NCBI GenBank assembly: GCA_047501485.1
Contig: JAZDRN010000001.1
Span: 744,001 to 808,000, forward strand
Length of the DNA stretch: 64,000 nucleotides
DNA from: Ancrocorticia sp047501485
Lineage (GTDB): Bacteria; Actinomycetota; Actinomycetes; Actinomycetales; Actinomycetaceae
Direction of reading: 5' to 3'
The translations under genes and the position numbers were made by a program. Below, piece after piece: positions 18,223-26,647 of the stretch. The notes below the pieces were generated by a model that was given only the letters and a program-made list of their open reading frames with translations, was not told where the DNA came from and did not search any database. Numbering within the stretch: position 1 is the first letter of the stretch; the number at the start of each line of letters is the position of its first letter.

Positions 18223-18881
18223 GCGCCAGTCGCGTCATCCTGTGGCGGCACGGGCAGACTGACCTCAACGTACAGGCCCGGATCCAAGGTTCCCAGGACT
18301 TTCCTTTGAATGATGTGGGCAGGGCGCAAGCGGCAGCGATCTCCAAGGAGATCGCTGCGATGGAGCCTGTGCGCATCCTCAGTTCTCCACTGTCCCGCGC
18401 GTCTGATACTGCTCAGTACGTTGCGGACCGCGTGGGTGTGCCCATCGAGTTGGATTCGCGCCTGCGAGAGCGCGACTACGGGGAGTGGGAAGGGCTGGAT
18501 GGATCCGAGATCCACGCCCGCAATCCCGAGCAGCATCAGGTGTGGCGCGACGGCGGGCATCCCAGCGGGCTCGGTATCGAGCGCAATACCGCCGTGGGGC
18601 AGAGAGTCGCCGCGGCGGTCAACGAGGCCTCTGAGCAGATGGAGGATGGCACCCTTCTCGTCACCGCGCACGGGGCGGCGATCCGTGCTGGCGTGGCGGC
18701 GTTGCTCGATCTGTCCAGCGACGTTTGGACGGGCCTGCGAGGCCTGGACAACTGTCACTGGGCGCTGCTCGTTCCCCAGAGCAACCGCAATCCCAAGTGG
18801 TGTCTGATGTACTACAACCAGATGATCGCTCCGCAGAATGCCGCGGAGTTGACGCTCCAGGTCTCCGATATGTTCCGGTAA
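18219..18881 (+). CDS. Histidine phosphatase family protein, GpgP-like
   Basis: A 220-residue phosphoglycerate-mutase-fold phosphatase. The catalytic RHG motif is at the N-terminus (VILWRHGQTDLN), followed by LSSPLSRASDTAQYV, the RERDYGEWEG motif and a second histidine in LVTAHGAAIRAG. It starts by ATGA overlap with rsfS. In mycobacteria the gene after rsfS is glucosyl-3-phosphoglycerate phosphatase (GpgP), so the same role in polymethylated glucan or glucosylglycerate synthesis is plausible. The family is broad, however, and substrate cannot be read from sequence. It is the last gene of the proA-nadD operon, before a tRNA gene. Confidence 0.88.
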   Translation: MSASRVILWRHGQTDLNVQARIQGSQDFPLNDVGRAQAAAISKEIAAMEPVRILSSPLSRASDTAQYVADRVGVPIELDSRLRERDYGEWEGLDGSEIHARNPEQHQVWRDGGHPSGLGIERNTAVGQRVAAAVNEASEQMEDGTLLVTAHGAAIRAGVAALLDLSSDVWTGLRGLDNCHWALLVPQSNRNPKWCLMYYNQMIAPQNAAELTLQVSDMFR

Positions 18882-18988
18882 TGAGCGGAGCGTCCGCGAC
18901 AACAGATCTGCGTGGTGCGAATCTCAAGAAATCGCGTCGGATCAATTTGTGTAGCGGATAAGGGCTCTGTAAAGTAATACAGGTCCGA

Positions 18989-19061
18989 GGGGCTATGGCG
19001 CAGTTGGTAGCGCGCTTCCATGGCATGGAAGAGGTCCGGGGTTCGAATCCCCGTAGCTCCA
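18989..19061 (+). tRNA. tRNA-Ala (GGC anticodon)
   Basis: A 73-base cloverleaf. Acceptor GGGGCTA pairs with TAGCTCC, the D arm is GCGC-AGTTGGTA-GCGC, and the anticodon arm is CTTCC-ATGGCAT-GGAAG (anticodon GGC). The T arm is CGGGG-TTCGAAT-CCCCG, with discriminator A. CCA is not encoded. It reads GCC/GCU alanine codons. The accessory block of 19.4-30 kb begins just downstream, but I found no second copy of the tRNA 3' end that would mark an attachment site. Confidence 0.97.
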
Positions 19062-19067
19062 CTCTCA

Positions 19068-19089
19068 AAGTGGCTTGATACCGCCACTT
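19068..19089 (+). terminator. Hairpin downstream of tRNA-Ala
   Basis: AAGTGGC and GCCACTT pair over 7 bp around an 8-base loop, seven bases after the tRNA. There is no T-run. It is a likely terminator or processing stem. Confidence 0.5.
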
Positions 19090-19394
19090 GCTAGCATCCT
19101 CAAGAACTGACGGCTACAGCTTCGGCTACGGAACCAAACGTAACCGAATAGAATTTGAGGCCGACTCATGACTGAGCCCAAGCCCTATTCGCTCAGGACC
19201 GCATGACTAAGCAGCGCGTCCAACTCCATCCTGCACCGGGAGCCAACCCAACAACGGAACGCTTCTTCACGCCCGACGCGGACGCGCCGGGTAACGAAGA
19301 TCGTCGGGCCAAAGGCGCAGGGCTTGAGTCGATCTGGGTTCATCCGGCCGTGAATCCCGTGCTGTTCTCTGCAGTTCAATGAATTGAGACGTCT
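19090..19394. other. Intergenic stretch after tRNA, no gene seen
   Basis: About 305 bases. No frame has a ribosome site plus family resemblance; a minus-strand frame of 64 codons (19185-19379) looks like chance. Composition is similar to the flanks. No transposase remnant or repeat of the tRNA end is visible. Confidence 0.5.
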
Positions 19395-20156
19395 TTAGTC
19401 GCCTTGGCGTTGAAAATGTGTCCAGCCGGTCCAGCCGCGTTCGGCGAGGAGTTCGAGGAGCTCCGTCGCTGCGGGGGCGGATTGCTCCATGGTGGTGTCC
19501 ATGAGTTCGATGAAGGCTTCATCGAAGCTGTCGACGTTGAGCTCGCCGGCGTCAGCGGCTCGTGTGAGGACACGGTCGAGGATGTCGGCGGCCTCGACGA
19601 GGCGGGGGTCGCCGGGGGTGAAGTCGAATGCCTGGCTGAAGAGTTCATAGAGCCGCACCATATCCGGGTCGTCGAGGTCGCGATGTTTGCCTCTCATCAT
19701 GTCGTCGATCTGGTCGGGAAGCTGTGCGGCCACCATGATCCAGGCGTCGCGCTCGTGCTCGATATAGCGTTCGTCAACGCCCAACCGACGAAGCCGGTTG
19801 AGGTATCCAACCACGCTTTCGGGGAGCGCGAGGGTATCACCGGTTGTGAGTTGCGCGAGTCGTTTCCGCGTGGCTTGGATTCGGCGGGCCTCGTTTCGCA
19901 GACGTTCATCGATCTGCCGCACGCTCGCAGCGAATTCATCCGGCGCTGCATCCAGCAGCGTCTCGACTCTGGCAAGGGGAACTCCGGCGCTGGCGAGAAC
20001 ATGGATGCGGATGAGCCGCACTACTGCGTCGGCGTCGTAGCGCCGGTAGCCGGAATAATCGCGCGGCGGCTCAGGCAGCAGGCCCACTTTGTGGTAGTGC
20101 CGGACGGTGGCGATGGTCACACCGGCGTAGGCGGCGAGCTGTCCGATCGTGAGCAT
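19395..20156 (-). CDS. MerR-family transcriptional regulator
   Basis: 253 residues. The N-terminal winged helix (LTIGQLAAYAGVTIATVRHY, then HKVGLLPEPPRDYSGYRRYD) is classic MerR. A coiled dimerisation helix follows (about 75-115). The remaining 130 residues form an effector domain resembling TipA-like or multidrug-sensing variants, rich in Asp and Leu and without cysteine pairs for metal. It is the third gene of a minus-strand unit after an ABC ATPase and permease, 15 bases past the permease stop, so it probably regulates that exporter in response to a toxic compound. GGTGG four bases upstream supports the ATG. Confidence 0.9.
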   Translation of the reverse strand: MLTIGQLAAYAGVTIATVRHYHKVGLLPEPPRDYSGYRRYDADAVVRLIRIHVLASAGVPLARVETLLDAAPDEFAASVRQIDERLRNEARRIQATRKRLAQLTTGDTLALPESVVGYLNRLRRLGVDERYIEHERDAWIMVAAQLPDQIDDMMRGKHRDLDDPDMVRLYELFSQAFDFTPGDPRLVEAADILDRVLTRAADAGELNVDSFDEAFIELMDTTMEQSAPAATELLELLAERGWTGWTHFQRQGD

Positions 20157-20171
20157 CGAGCCACCCCTGTT

Positions 20172-20945
20172 CTAGGAGAACTTCTTCCGATACATCATTA
20201 TCGCAGCCGCATAGGCGACGGCGATGATTCCGATACACCAGGTCAGCGCGACCCAGATGTCGCCGCCGACAGGCTGCTGAGTGAACAGGCTGCGGATGGT
20301 GTTCACGATCGAGGTCACCGGTTGGTGCTCAGCGAACCAGCGTACTGGGCCGGGCATCGACGCGGTGGGCACGAAGGCGGAGCTGACGAAGGGCAAGAAG
20401 ATCAGCGGGTAGGAGAAAACGCTTGCTCCTTCGACCGACTGCGCGGACAGAGCAGCGATGATCGCCACCCAGGTGAGCGCGAGGGTGAACAGCAGCAGGA
20501 TGCCCGCGACGGCGAGCCAGCCAAGCACTCCCGTACGGGTGTAAAACCCCATTACCAGCGCCACAACGATTACGACGGCGACCGAGACGATGTTCGCCAC
20601 GAGTGAGGTAACCACGTGCGCCCAGAGCACCGAATTGCGGGCGATGGGCATCGAATGGAAGCGATCGAAGATGCCGCTCTGCAAGTCGGTAAATAGTCGG
20701 AGCGCGGTATATGTGATGCCCATCGCAACGGTCATAAGCAGAATTCCCGGCAGCACATAGTCGACATAGCCGCCCGATACGGTGGGCTGACCGGTGGTGA
20801 CGGAGCCGCCGAGGACGTAGACGAAGAGCAACATGATCGCGATCGGCATGATTGCCGTCGTGATGATGGTGTCGGGGCTGCGTGTGATGTGCTTCATCGA
20901 CCGTCCGGTGAGCACCGTGGTGTCCGTGAGGAAGTTGGTGGCCAT
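20172..20945 (-). CDS. ABC-2 type permease, DrrB-like exporter subunit
   Basis: 257 residues with six hydrophobic segments and the ABC-2 exporter layout. Segments include an N-terminal TGRSMKHITRSPDTIITT, then MPIAIMLLFVYVLGGSV, ending AAAIMMYRKKFS. The start at 20945 has AGGAG eight bases upstream; the open frame extends further but that part overlaps the ATPase gene. The ATPase stops five bases before it. Together they form a DrrAB-type exporter, a family known for daunorubicin, antibiotic or lipid export. The substrate is unknown. Confidence 0.9.
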   Translation of the reverse strand: MATNFLTDTTVLTGRSMKHITRSPDTIITTAIMPIAIMLLFVYVLGGSVTTGQPTVSGGYVDYVLPGILLMTVAMGITYTALRLFTDLQSGIFDRFHSMPIARNSVLWAHVVTSLVANIVSVAVVIVVALVMGFYTRTGVLGWLAVAGILLLFTLALTWVAIIAALSAQSVEGASVFSYPLIFLPFVSSAFVPTASMPGPVRWFAEHQPVTSIVNTIRSLFTQQPVGGDIWVALTWCIGIIAVAYAAAIMMYRKKFS

Positions 20946-20950
20946 GCCGG

Positions 20951-21736
20951 TTACTCCTGTTCTTCCGTGTTCCACGTTCCAGCATCCGTGCTGCCGATAA
21001 GTGCGAGGAAGACATCTTCGAGCGTTGGCTGCTTCTCGACGTACTCGACCTTCGTGGGAGGCAGAAGCCGCTTGAGCTCTGCGAGAGTACCTTCGGTGAG
21101 GATGCGGCCCTCATGGAGGATCGCGATCCGGTCGGCCAGCTCTTCTGCCTCATCGAGATACTGGGTGGTCAGCAGCACCGTAGTACCGCCGGACGCGAGT
21201 TGTCTGATCGCGTTCCATACCTCGATGCGCCGTTCCGGATCCAAGCCCGTGGTCGGTTCATCCAAGAACACGACCGCTGGGTCACCGATGAGGCTCATCG
21301 CGATATCGAGGCGGCGACGCATCCCTCCCGAATACCCCGACGCGCGGCGCCCACCCGCCTCAATCAATGCGAATCGCTTCAACAGCGCGTCAGCGATCTG
21401 ACCAGGGTTCTTCACATGGCGCAGCTTGGCGACGAGCAGAAGATTCTCACGCCCGGTCAGCATCTCGTCCACCGCGGCGAATTGCCCTGTCAGACTGATC
21501 GACTCTCGCACCCGACCGGCCTGCCGGACGACATCGAAGCCCGCCACCGACGCGCTGCCACTGTCGGCTTTCAGGAGCGTTGAGAGGATGCGCACGAGAG
21601 TGGTCTTTCCCGCCCCGTTCGAACCGAGCAGAGCGAATACCGAGCTTCTCTCAACCTCGAAATCAACACTCTTGAGTACTGAAACCCTCCCAAACGACTT
21701 CTCGATATTAGTGACTTGGATCATCGGCCCGTTCAT
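20951..21736 (-). CDS. ABC transporter ATP-binding protein, DrrA-like
   Basis: About 261 residues from the ATG at 21736 (MNGPMIQVTNIEKSFG). Walker A is LLGSNGAGKTTL, the signature is SGYSGGMRRRLDIAMSL, Walker B is VVFLDEPTTGLDP and the switch is TTQYLDEAEELADRI. The C-terminal segment is of the DrrA type. The frame is open further upstream but that extension lacks family similarity. It is the first gene of the exporter-MerR unit. The ribosome site is weak, so the ATG at 21724 is an alternative. Confidence 0.9.
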   Translation of the reverse strand: MNGPMIQVTNIEKSFGRVSVLKSVDFEVERSSVFALLGSNGAGKTTLVRILSTLLKADSGSASVAGFDVVRQAGRVRESISLTGQFAAVDEMLTGRENLLLVAKLRHVKNPGQIADALLKRFALIEAGGRRASGYSGGMRRRLDIAMSLIGDPAVVFLDEPTTGLDPERRIEVWNAIRQLASGGTTVLLTTQYLDEAEELADRIAILHEGRILTEGTLAELKRLLPPTKVEYVEKQPTLEDVFLALIGSTDAGTWNTEEQE

Positions 21737-22326
21737 TGTGTAACCCCGGACCCGGACAGCATCATCAGCCTCATGACTACTTCCTCCATTTTCATCGCCA
21801 CCGCATGGCAGAACTGTTGACGCAACCAGGATGCAGGGTTGACGCAGGATCAAGGTCAAGCCCGACTCGCTGTGGCTGACGTTCTGCCTGTCGCGAGGCA
21901 CCCTCGCTCATGTAATGCGACATCGCATCTGCGTTACGCGCTCGCGCGGATTGACTACGAGAGCTGGTCACCTATCAACTTTCCTTTCCCGATCTGAGAC
22001 CGTGAAAGGCCATTCTTTGGCGAACCAACCTCGACGCGAGTCGAGGGGGGTATCTGGCCGTCGATCTCAAAGTATCGGGAAGCAACGCTTCGGCGCTGTT
22101 CCGGCGGCGAAGATGTAGATCAGCAGCGGCAGGCGGGTGGTCCATATGAGTACTCCTTCTCCACGGAAGGGAACTCCGCTTGGTGGGGGTACTGGGAGAG
22201 ACTCCCACCCAGAGCATTGGACGTTTAGTGTGGAAGGCACAGGTGGCGCCACTGTGCAGACCGGACCAGTAAACGATGGTCCACGCGGCCAGCCGTCGCC
22301 CCGAAACCCCGACGGAAGGACTCGCC
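21737..22326. other. Divergent region between drrA-like gene and SDR gene
   Basis: 590 bases. A near-palindrome at 22237-22257 (GCACAGGTGGC / GCCACTGTGC, one-base asymmetry) lies 70 bases before the SDR start and could be an operator. A hairpin formed by GGTGGG at 22182-22187 and CCCACC at 22204-22209 precedes it. Small open frames on both strands have no recognisable product and are not called. Confidence 0.4.
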
Positions 22327-22992
22327 ATGAGCACGATCGCGATCATCGGAGCCGGCCCCGGACTCGGCCAGGCCACTGCCCGCCGCTTCGGCCGCGAGGG
22401 CTTCTCCGTCGCTCTGATCTCTCGGGCCCAGGCCCACGTCGACGAGCTTGCCCGTCAGCTGACTGGTGACGGTATCACCGCTCGCGGCTACGCGGCGGAT
22501 GTCCGCGACCCGCAGAGGCTGCGTGCGGCCCTGGATGCTGCGGCCGCCGAGCTTGGCTCGGTCGAGGTCCTGCAGTACAGCCCGGTACCGGCCAAGGACT
22601 TCATGAAGCCGGTGCTCGAGACAACCGCTGAAGACCTCGTCGGCCCGATCGAGCAGTCGGTGTACGGGCCGGTCACCGCCGTCCAGCACGTGCTTCCGGG
22701 GATGAGGGAGCAGGGGCACGGCACGATCTTGTTCATCAACGGCGGCAGCGCGGTGACTCCGAACGGAAACGTGACCGGCACCTCGATTGCCTTCGCCGGC
22801 GAGTCCGCCTACGGTCAGATGCTGCACGATGCGCTCGCGTCGGAAGGCGTCCACGTCGCGCAGTTGATCATCCCGCGCGGCATCGGCGGCGGCGACCCTG
22901 ATCACGAGCCGGATGCCCTCGCAGAGCGCATTTTCTCCCTGCACCGCGACCGTGGCTCGTTCCGCTCCTTCGTCGGTGACGAGAGCCGATGA
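22327..22992 (+). CDS. Short-chain dehydrogenase/reductase-like protein without the YxxxK pair
   Basis: 221 residues with a Rossmann nucleotide-binding start (STIAIIGAGPGLGQATARRF, a TGxxxGxG-like variant). A serine segment (INGGSAVTPNG) is kept, but the expected YxxxK motif reads SAYGQML, with leucine in place of lysine. Cofactor binding is therefore plausible, while classical SDR catalysis is doubtful. GGAAGG lies upstream of the ATG; an in-frame ATG at 22276 has no ribosome site. It is followed by an alcohol dehydrogenase and a second SDR on the same strand, suggesting a small carbonyl-metabolism operon. Confidence 0.85.
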   Translation: MSTIAIIGAGPGLGQATARRFGREGFSVALISRAQAHVDELARQLTGDGITARGYAADVRDPQRLRAALDAAAAELGSVEVLQYSPVPAKDFMKPVLETTAEDLVGPIEQSVYGPVTAVQHVLPGMREQGHGTILFINGGSAVTPNGNVTGTSIAFAGESAYGQMLHDALASEGVHVAQLIIPRGIGGGDPDHEPDALAERIFSLHRDRGSFRSFVGDESR

Positions 22993-23093
22993 AGGCCATG
23001 GTCGCTGGACGCGGCGACCCGAGGCCGGGCGACCGAGTCCTACGCCTCGAGCCCTGAACACCTGAGCTATCACGACATTCCGAGGAGACCCCT

Positions 23094-24143
23094 ATGCCGA
23101 TCACTGTCAACGCCTATGCTGCGACCTCCGCTACCGACCCCCTGGTGCCCATCACGATCGAACGCCGCGATGTTGGCCCTCACGACGTGCGCATCGACAT
23201 TGAGTATGCCGGGATCTGCCACTCCGACATCCACACCGTGCGCGGCGAGTGGGGCCCGATCACCTACCCGCAGGTCGTCGGCCACGAGATCGTCGGCCGC
23301 GTCGCCGAGACCGGTTCCCAGGTCACGCGCCACAAGGTCGGCGACCGCGTCGGCGTGGGCTGTCAGTCCAACTCCTGCCGCACCTGCGAGCAGTGCAAGC
23401 AGGGCCACGACCAGTACTGCCTCAACGGCAACACCCAGACGTACAACGGTATCGACCCCGCCGACGGCTCGATCACCCAGGGTGGGTACTCGCAGGCGGT
23501 CGTCACGAACGAGGACTTCGTCGTCGCCGTGCCCGCCGAACTCGATGCCGCGCGGGTAGCCCCGCTGCTGTGCGCGGGCATCACCACGTATTCGCCGCTC
23601 AGGCACTGGAACGCCGGCCCTGGCACCCGCGTCGCCGTGATCGGCATGGGAGGGCTCGGCCACATGGGCGTGAAGATCGCCGCCGCCCTCGGTGCCGACG
23701 TCACCGTTCTCTCCCGCGGCGTCAAGAAGCGCGATGACGCGCTCGCCTTCGGCGCGACCCGCTACGTCGACACCACCGATGCCGAGGCCCTCGGCGAACT
23801 GGAGGGTAGCCTCGACCTGATCATCAACACCGTCTCGGCGGGCCTGGACATCGCCGCCTACCTGCGGCTGCTCGACGTCGACGGCGCGCTTGTGAACGTC
23901 GGAGCGCCGGCCGAGCCGTTCTCGGTTCCCGCCTTCGCCCTCGTACCCGCGCGGCGCATGCTCGCGGGCTCAACAACCGGTGGTATCGGTGAGATCGAGG
24001 AGATGCTCGCCTTCTGCGCGGAGCATGGCATCCTGCCCGAGACCGAACTCATCAGCGCCGGGCAGATCAACGACGCCTACGAGCGCGTGCTCGCCTCCGA
24101 CGTGCGCTACCGCTTCGTCATCGACGCCAGCACCTTCGTCTGA
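23094..24143 (+). CDS. Zinc-dependent NAD(P) alcohol dehydrogenase, YahK/CAD-like
   Basis: 349 residues of the medium-chain dehydrogenase family. Catalytic zinc ligands are in EYAGICHSDIHTVRGEWG and the GHEIVGRV motif. Four structural-zinc cysteines sit around CRTCEQCKQGHDQYC. The Rossmann loop is VIGMGGLGHMGVKIAAALGA, and the serine after the second strand (VLSRG) suggests NADPH preference. Length and the YPQVVGHE signature match the YahK aldehyde reductase group. It reduces aldehydes or oxidises alcohols. It lies 100 bases after one SDR and 22 bases before another. Confidence 0.94.
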   Translation: MPITVNAYAATSATDPLVPITIERRDVGPHDVRIDIEYAGICHSDIHTVRGEWGPITYPQVVGHEIVGRVAETGSQVTRHKVGDRVGVGCQSNSCRTCEQCKQGHDQYCLNGNTQTYNGIDPADGSITQGGYSQAVVTNEDFVVAVPAELDAARVAPLLCAGITTYSPLRHWNAGPGTRVAVIGMGGLGHMGVKIAAALGADVTVLSRGVKKRDDALAFGATRYVDTTDAEALGELEGSLDLIINTVSAGLDIAAYLRLLDVDGALVNVGAPAEPFSVPAFALVPARRMLAGSTTGGIGEIEEMLAFCAEHGILPETELISAGQINDAYERVLASDVRYRFVIDASTFV

Positions 24144-24165
24144 CTCCGATCGAGAAGAGACGATC

Positions 24166-24912
24166 GTGGTTCGCATCCTTGTCACGGGCTCGACCGACGG
24201 CGTCGGCCGAGCCACTGCCGCCTCTCTGCTCGACGACGGATACGACGTCGTCGTCCATGCCCGCAACAGGCGACGACTTGACGATATCGGGGACCTGATC
24301 GACGCCGGAGCCGCCAGCGTCATCGGTGACCTCGCCGACGCCGGGCAGGTGGAGGCCATCGTGGAGCAGGCGAACCGGATCGGGGGCTTCGACGCAGTCA
24401 TCCACAACGCTGGAGTCATCGACGGCCCCGACCTGCTCCGTGTCAACGTCCTTGCGCCCTACGTGCTCACCGCGCGCGTCCCGGCCTCCCGGCTCGTCTA
24501 CCTCTCCAGCTCCATGCACCGCGGCGGCCACGCTGACCTGTCCCACCTCGACGGAACCGGTGCTGGGGCCACATACTCCGACAGCAAGCTGTACGTCACG
24601 GCACTGATGGCGGCCGTCGCCCGACGCCGGCCGGATGTGCTCACGCACGCCGTCGATCCAGGCTGGGTTCCGACGAAGATGGGCGGTCCCTCCGCCAGCG
24701 ACGACCCGGCCCTTGCCCACCTCACCCAGGCGTGGCTTGCGACGACAGACGATGCCGAGGCGCTCGTTTCTGGTCGCTACTGGCACCACATGCGTACCGA
24801 GAAGCCGCATCCGGCGGTGGATGACGAGGCATTCCAGGACGCGGTACTCGTCGCACTAGCCGAACGCACTGGCGTCGCGCTGGTAGACGCTTCATCGAGC
24901 ACGACGTCCTAA
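24166..24912 (+). CDS. SDR family NAD(P)-dependent oxidoreductase
   Basis: 248 residues from the GTG at 24166, preceded by GAAGAGA. The cofactor motif is LVTGSTDGVGRATAA, NAG occurs in DAVIHNAGVIDG, and the catalytic YSDSK (YxxxK) with upstream SSSM is intact. DPGWVPTKMGGPSAS is typical of classical SDRs. It is translationally close to the alcohol dehydrogenase (22-base gap). Substrate unknown. Confidence 0.92.
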   Translation: MVRILVTGSTDGVGRATAASLLDDGYDVVVHARNRRRLDDIGDLIDAGAASVIGDLADAGQVEAIVEQANRIGGFDAVIHNAGVIDGPDLLRVNVLAPYVLTARVPASRLVYLSSSMHRGGHADLSHLDGTGAGATYSDSKLYVTALMAAVARRRPDVLTHAVDPGWVPTKMGGPSASDDPALAHLTQAWLATTDDAEALVSGRYWHHMRTEKPHPAVDDEAFQDAVLVALAERTGVALVDASSSTTS

Positions 24913-25082
24913 ACGGCGAAGAAGCACCACCTACCACACCACCACACACGACTCTGTTCACCGCCATCTCCGCTGCTTAGTACCGAAGCTCGGGTTCCTG
25001 TCGCCAACTCACCGCGCGAGTAGCCGGAAAGCCGGTGATGAACGAGGCATGCACGGGTGATCGATAGAAGCGCTCATGCGCG

Positions 25083-25709
25083 TCATCGGAGCACGACTAC
25101 CCGACCCAATAGCGCTCGCATTGGTGCGCGCCGATGCCCCGATCGATTCCCCGCCGCACACCAGGCGATCTGGGCATCCAGGATGGCGATGGCCTGGGCC
25201 GGCCCCACCGGTGCGTCTCGCCGGGCCGGAATCCGCCCCTCACTGAAAAACCGTCCCGCACCAATGTGCGATTCCGAGCCCTGGCCCGCGACCAGGGATA
25301 CGATCTGCCGCACTGCAGCCCACTGCTCGACGGACGCCGGAGCCATCAGCGTCTCGTCGATCGCCAGGCGTGCTAGAGGGCGGCGGCGATCATCACCGAT
25401 GAAGTTGGCCCAGATACCGGCTCGTTGCGGTTTGCGGAAGTCGATGGCCGCGACTGCCGTGTAAGGCACCACTCGGCCTCGCGTGCGGATCAACTGCTCG
25501 GCTGGGGAGATGGTGAGTCGCGGCAGAAAGGCTCTGGTCAGCATGAACAGGGCAGTAACACCCAGACCGATAAGGGCCATCGCCACTGGCGACTCTCCAG
25601 ACCCGAGCATCGCGATCACCGTCATCAGGGTGATGATTCCGATAGAGATCCAGAACCACCGCCCGAAGCCATAGTTGCAACGCACCATTGTGGGAAGCGG
25701 GGAGGACAT
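25083..25709 (-). CDS. Hypothetical protein with two N-terminal membrane helices
   Basis: About 208 residues from the ATG at 25709. Two hydrophobic helices (WFWISIGIITLMTVIAMLGS, then ALIGLGVTALFMLTRAFL) are followed by a soluble region starting LTISPAEQLIRTRGRVVPYT, which resembles membrane-associated PH-like domains. The C-terminal third is Arg-rich. No catalytic motif is visible. It is convergent with the second SDR and stands alone. I do not recognise a named family. Confidence 0.7.
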   Translation of the reverse strand: MSSPLPTMVRCNYGFGRWFWISIGIITLMTVIAMLGSGESPVAMALIGLGVTALFMLTRAFLPRLTISPAEQLIRTRGRVVPYTAVAAIDFRKPQRAGIWANFIGDDRRRPLARLAIDETLMAPASVEQWAAVRQIVSLVAGQGSESHIGAGRFFSEGRIPARRDAPVGPAQAIAILDAQIAWCAAGNRSGHRRAPMRALLGRVVVLR

Positions 25710-25765
25710 TCCAGCCAGTGTAGCAGAGCTCCGAGTATGCCCCGCCGGCACCGATCACTACCTCC

Positions 25766-26014
25766 TTAACAGCAAGTCTTCTGGCGATCGTGCTGGTTAC
25801 GGAGCATGACGCCGGTGCGGAACAGATGCACGCGAGCCGTGACCGTGTTGAAACCCGCCCTCGCTTCGACCCGATCCACCGATTCGCCATGGTCGTTCCG
25901 GCGGTACATTTTGAGAACCTGCCCAGGTGCGGCATTCAGCGTTCTACATCGGGCGTAGGTGTCGCTGAGATCAGTGAGGATGTCGGCGGTCGCCCGCGAT
26001 GATCGGGAAGGATG
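25766..26014 (-). pseudogene. Possible ECF sigma-factor region 4 remnant
   Basis: An open minus-strand frame reading LNAAPGQVLKMYRR, then DHGESVDRVEARAGFNTVTA and RVHLFRTGVMLRNQ. The spacing resembles the helix-turn-helix of ECF sigma region 4 (a G-x-N-TV-x-x-R-x-H-R core). There is no start codon with a ribosome site and the usual region 2 is absent. It may be decayed coding sequence or chance similarity. Confidence 0.2.
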
Positions 26015-26036
26015 CAAAAAGGCGGCAGACCGGGTA

Positions 26037-26065
26037 TTGACAATAAAAATTGTCAAACATAGATT
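26037..26065 (+). promoter_or_regulatory. Promoter with overlapping operator palindrome, ArsR-type regulator
   Basis: TTGACA (26037-26042), 17 bases, then TAGATT (26060-26065) form a near-consensus sigma-70-type promoter. The -35 box lies inside the perfect inverted repeat TTGACAAT-AAAA-ATTGTCAA (26037-26056). The expected transcription start coincides with the ATG at 26072, so the message should be leaderless. The repeat is positioned for repression by the encoded regulator. Confidence 0.8.
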
Positions 26066-26071
26066 GTATTC

Positions 26072-26647
26072 ATGGAAGATATTCAGGTCCTCACAGACAC
26101 GACTGCCGTCGAAGTGGCCCTTGACCCGATCCGGGCATCCATTCTCAACGCACTGAACGAGCCGGGATCGGCGACGACCATCGCGGCCGAGGTTGGGCTC
26201 ACTCGTCAGAAGGTGAACTATCACTTGAGGGCACTGGAGGCCCATGGGCTGGTGGAGCCGGTGGAGACCCGATCATGGGGCGGCATCACCGAACGCTTCG
26301 TGCGCCGTTCGGCCCGATGCCTTGTCGTGTCCCCGGACGTCATCCAGCGCACCGCCACCGACCCGGGGGAGATCTCCGATCATCTCTCGGCCGAGTACCT
26401 GATCGCGGTGAACGCGCGGGCAGTGTCCGAGGTCGGACGGATGGCTGGCGGTGCCACCCCCGGGAGGCGCCTGCCGACCCTCACCGTCGACACCGTCATC
26501 GGATTCCATTCACCGCAGGATCGCGCCGCGTTCGCATCCGAACTGCAGTCGGCGATCGCCTCGCTGGTCGCCCGCTATCATCACGACGACGGGCGCCGCC
26601 ATCGACTGACCGTTACGTCCTACCCGCAACCAAAGGAGTCATCGTGA
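26072..26647 (+). CDS. ArsR-type winged-helix transcriptional regulator
   Basis: 191 residues. The N-terminal winged helix (LDPIRASILNALNEPGSATT, then IAAEVGLTRQKVNYHLRALEAHGLVEPV) belongs to the ArsR/HTH_20 group. The C-terminal 100 residues contain no metal-binding cysteine motif, so a small organic ligand is likelier than metal. No Shine-Dalgarno site precedes the ATG, which coincides with the predicted transcription start. Its stop overlaps the next gene by GTGA. It probably autoregulates and controls the SRPBCC and metallo-beta-lactamase-fold genes behind it. Confidence 0.9.
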   Translation: MEDIQVLTDTTAVEVALDPIRASILNALNEPGSATTIAAEVGLTRQKVNYHLRALEAHGLVEPVETRSWGGITERFVRRSARCLVVSPDVIQRTATDPGEISDHLSAEYLIAVNARAVSEVGRMAGGATPGRRLPTLTVDTVIGFHSPQDRAAFASELQSAIASLVARYHHDDGRRHRLTVTSYPQPKESS

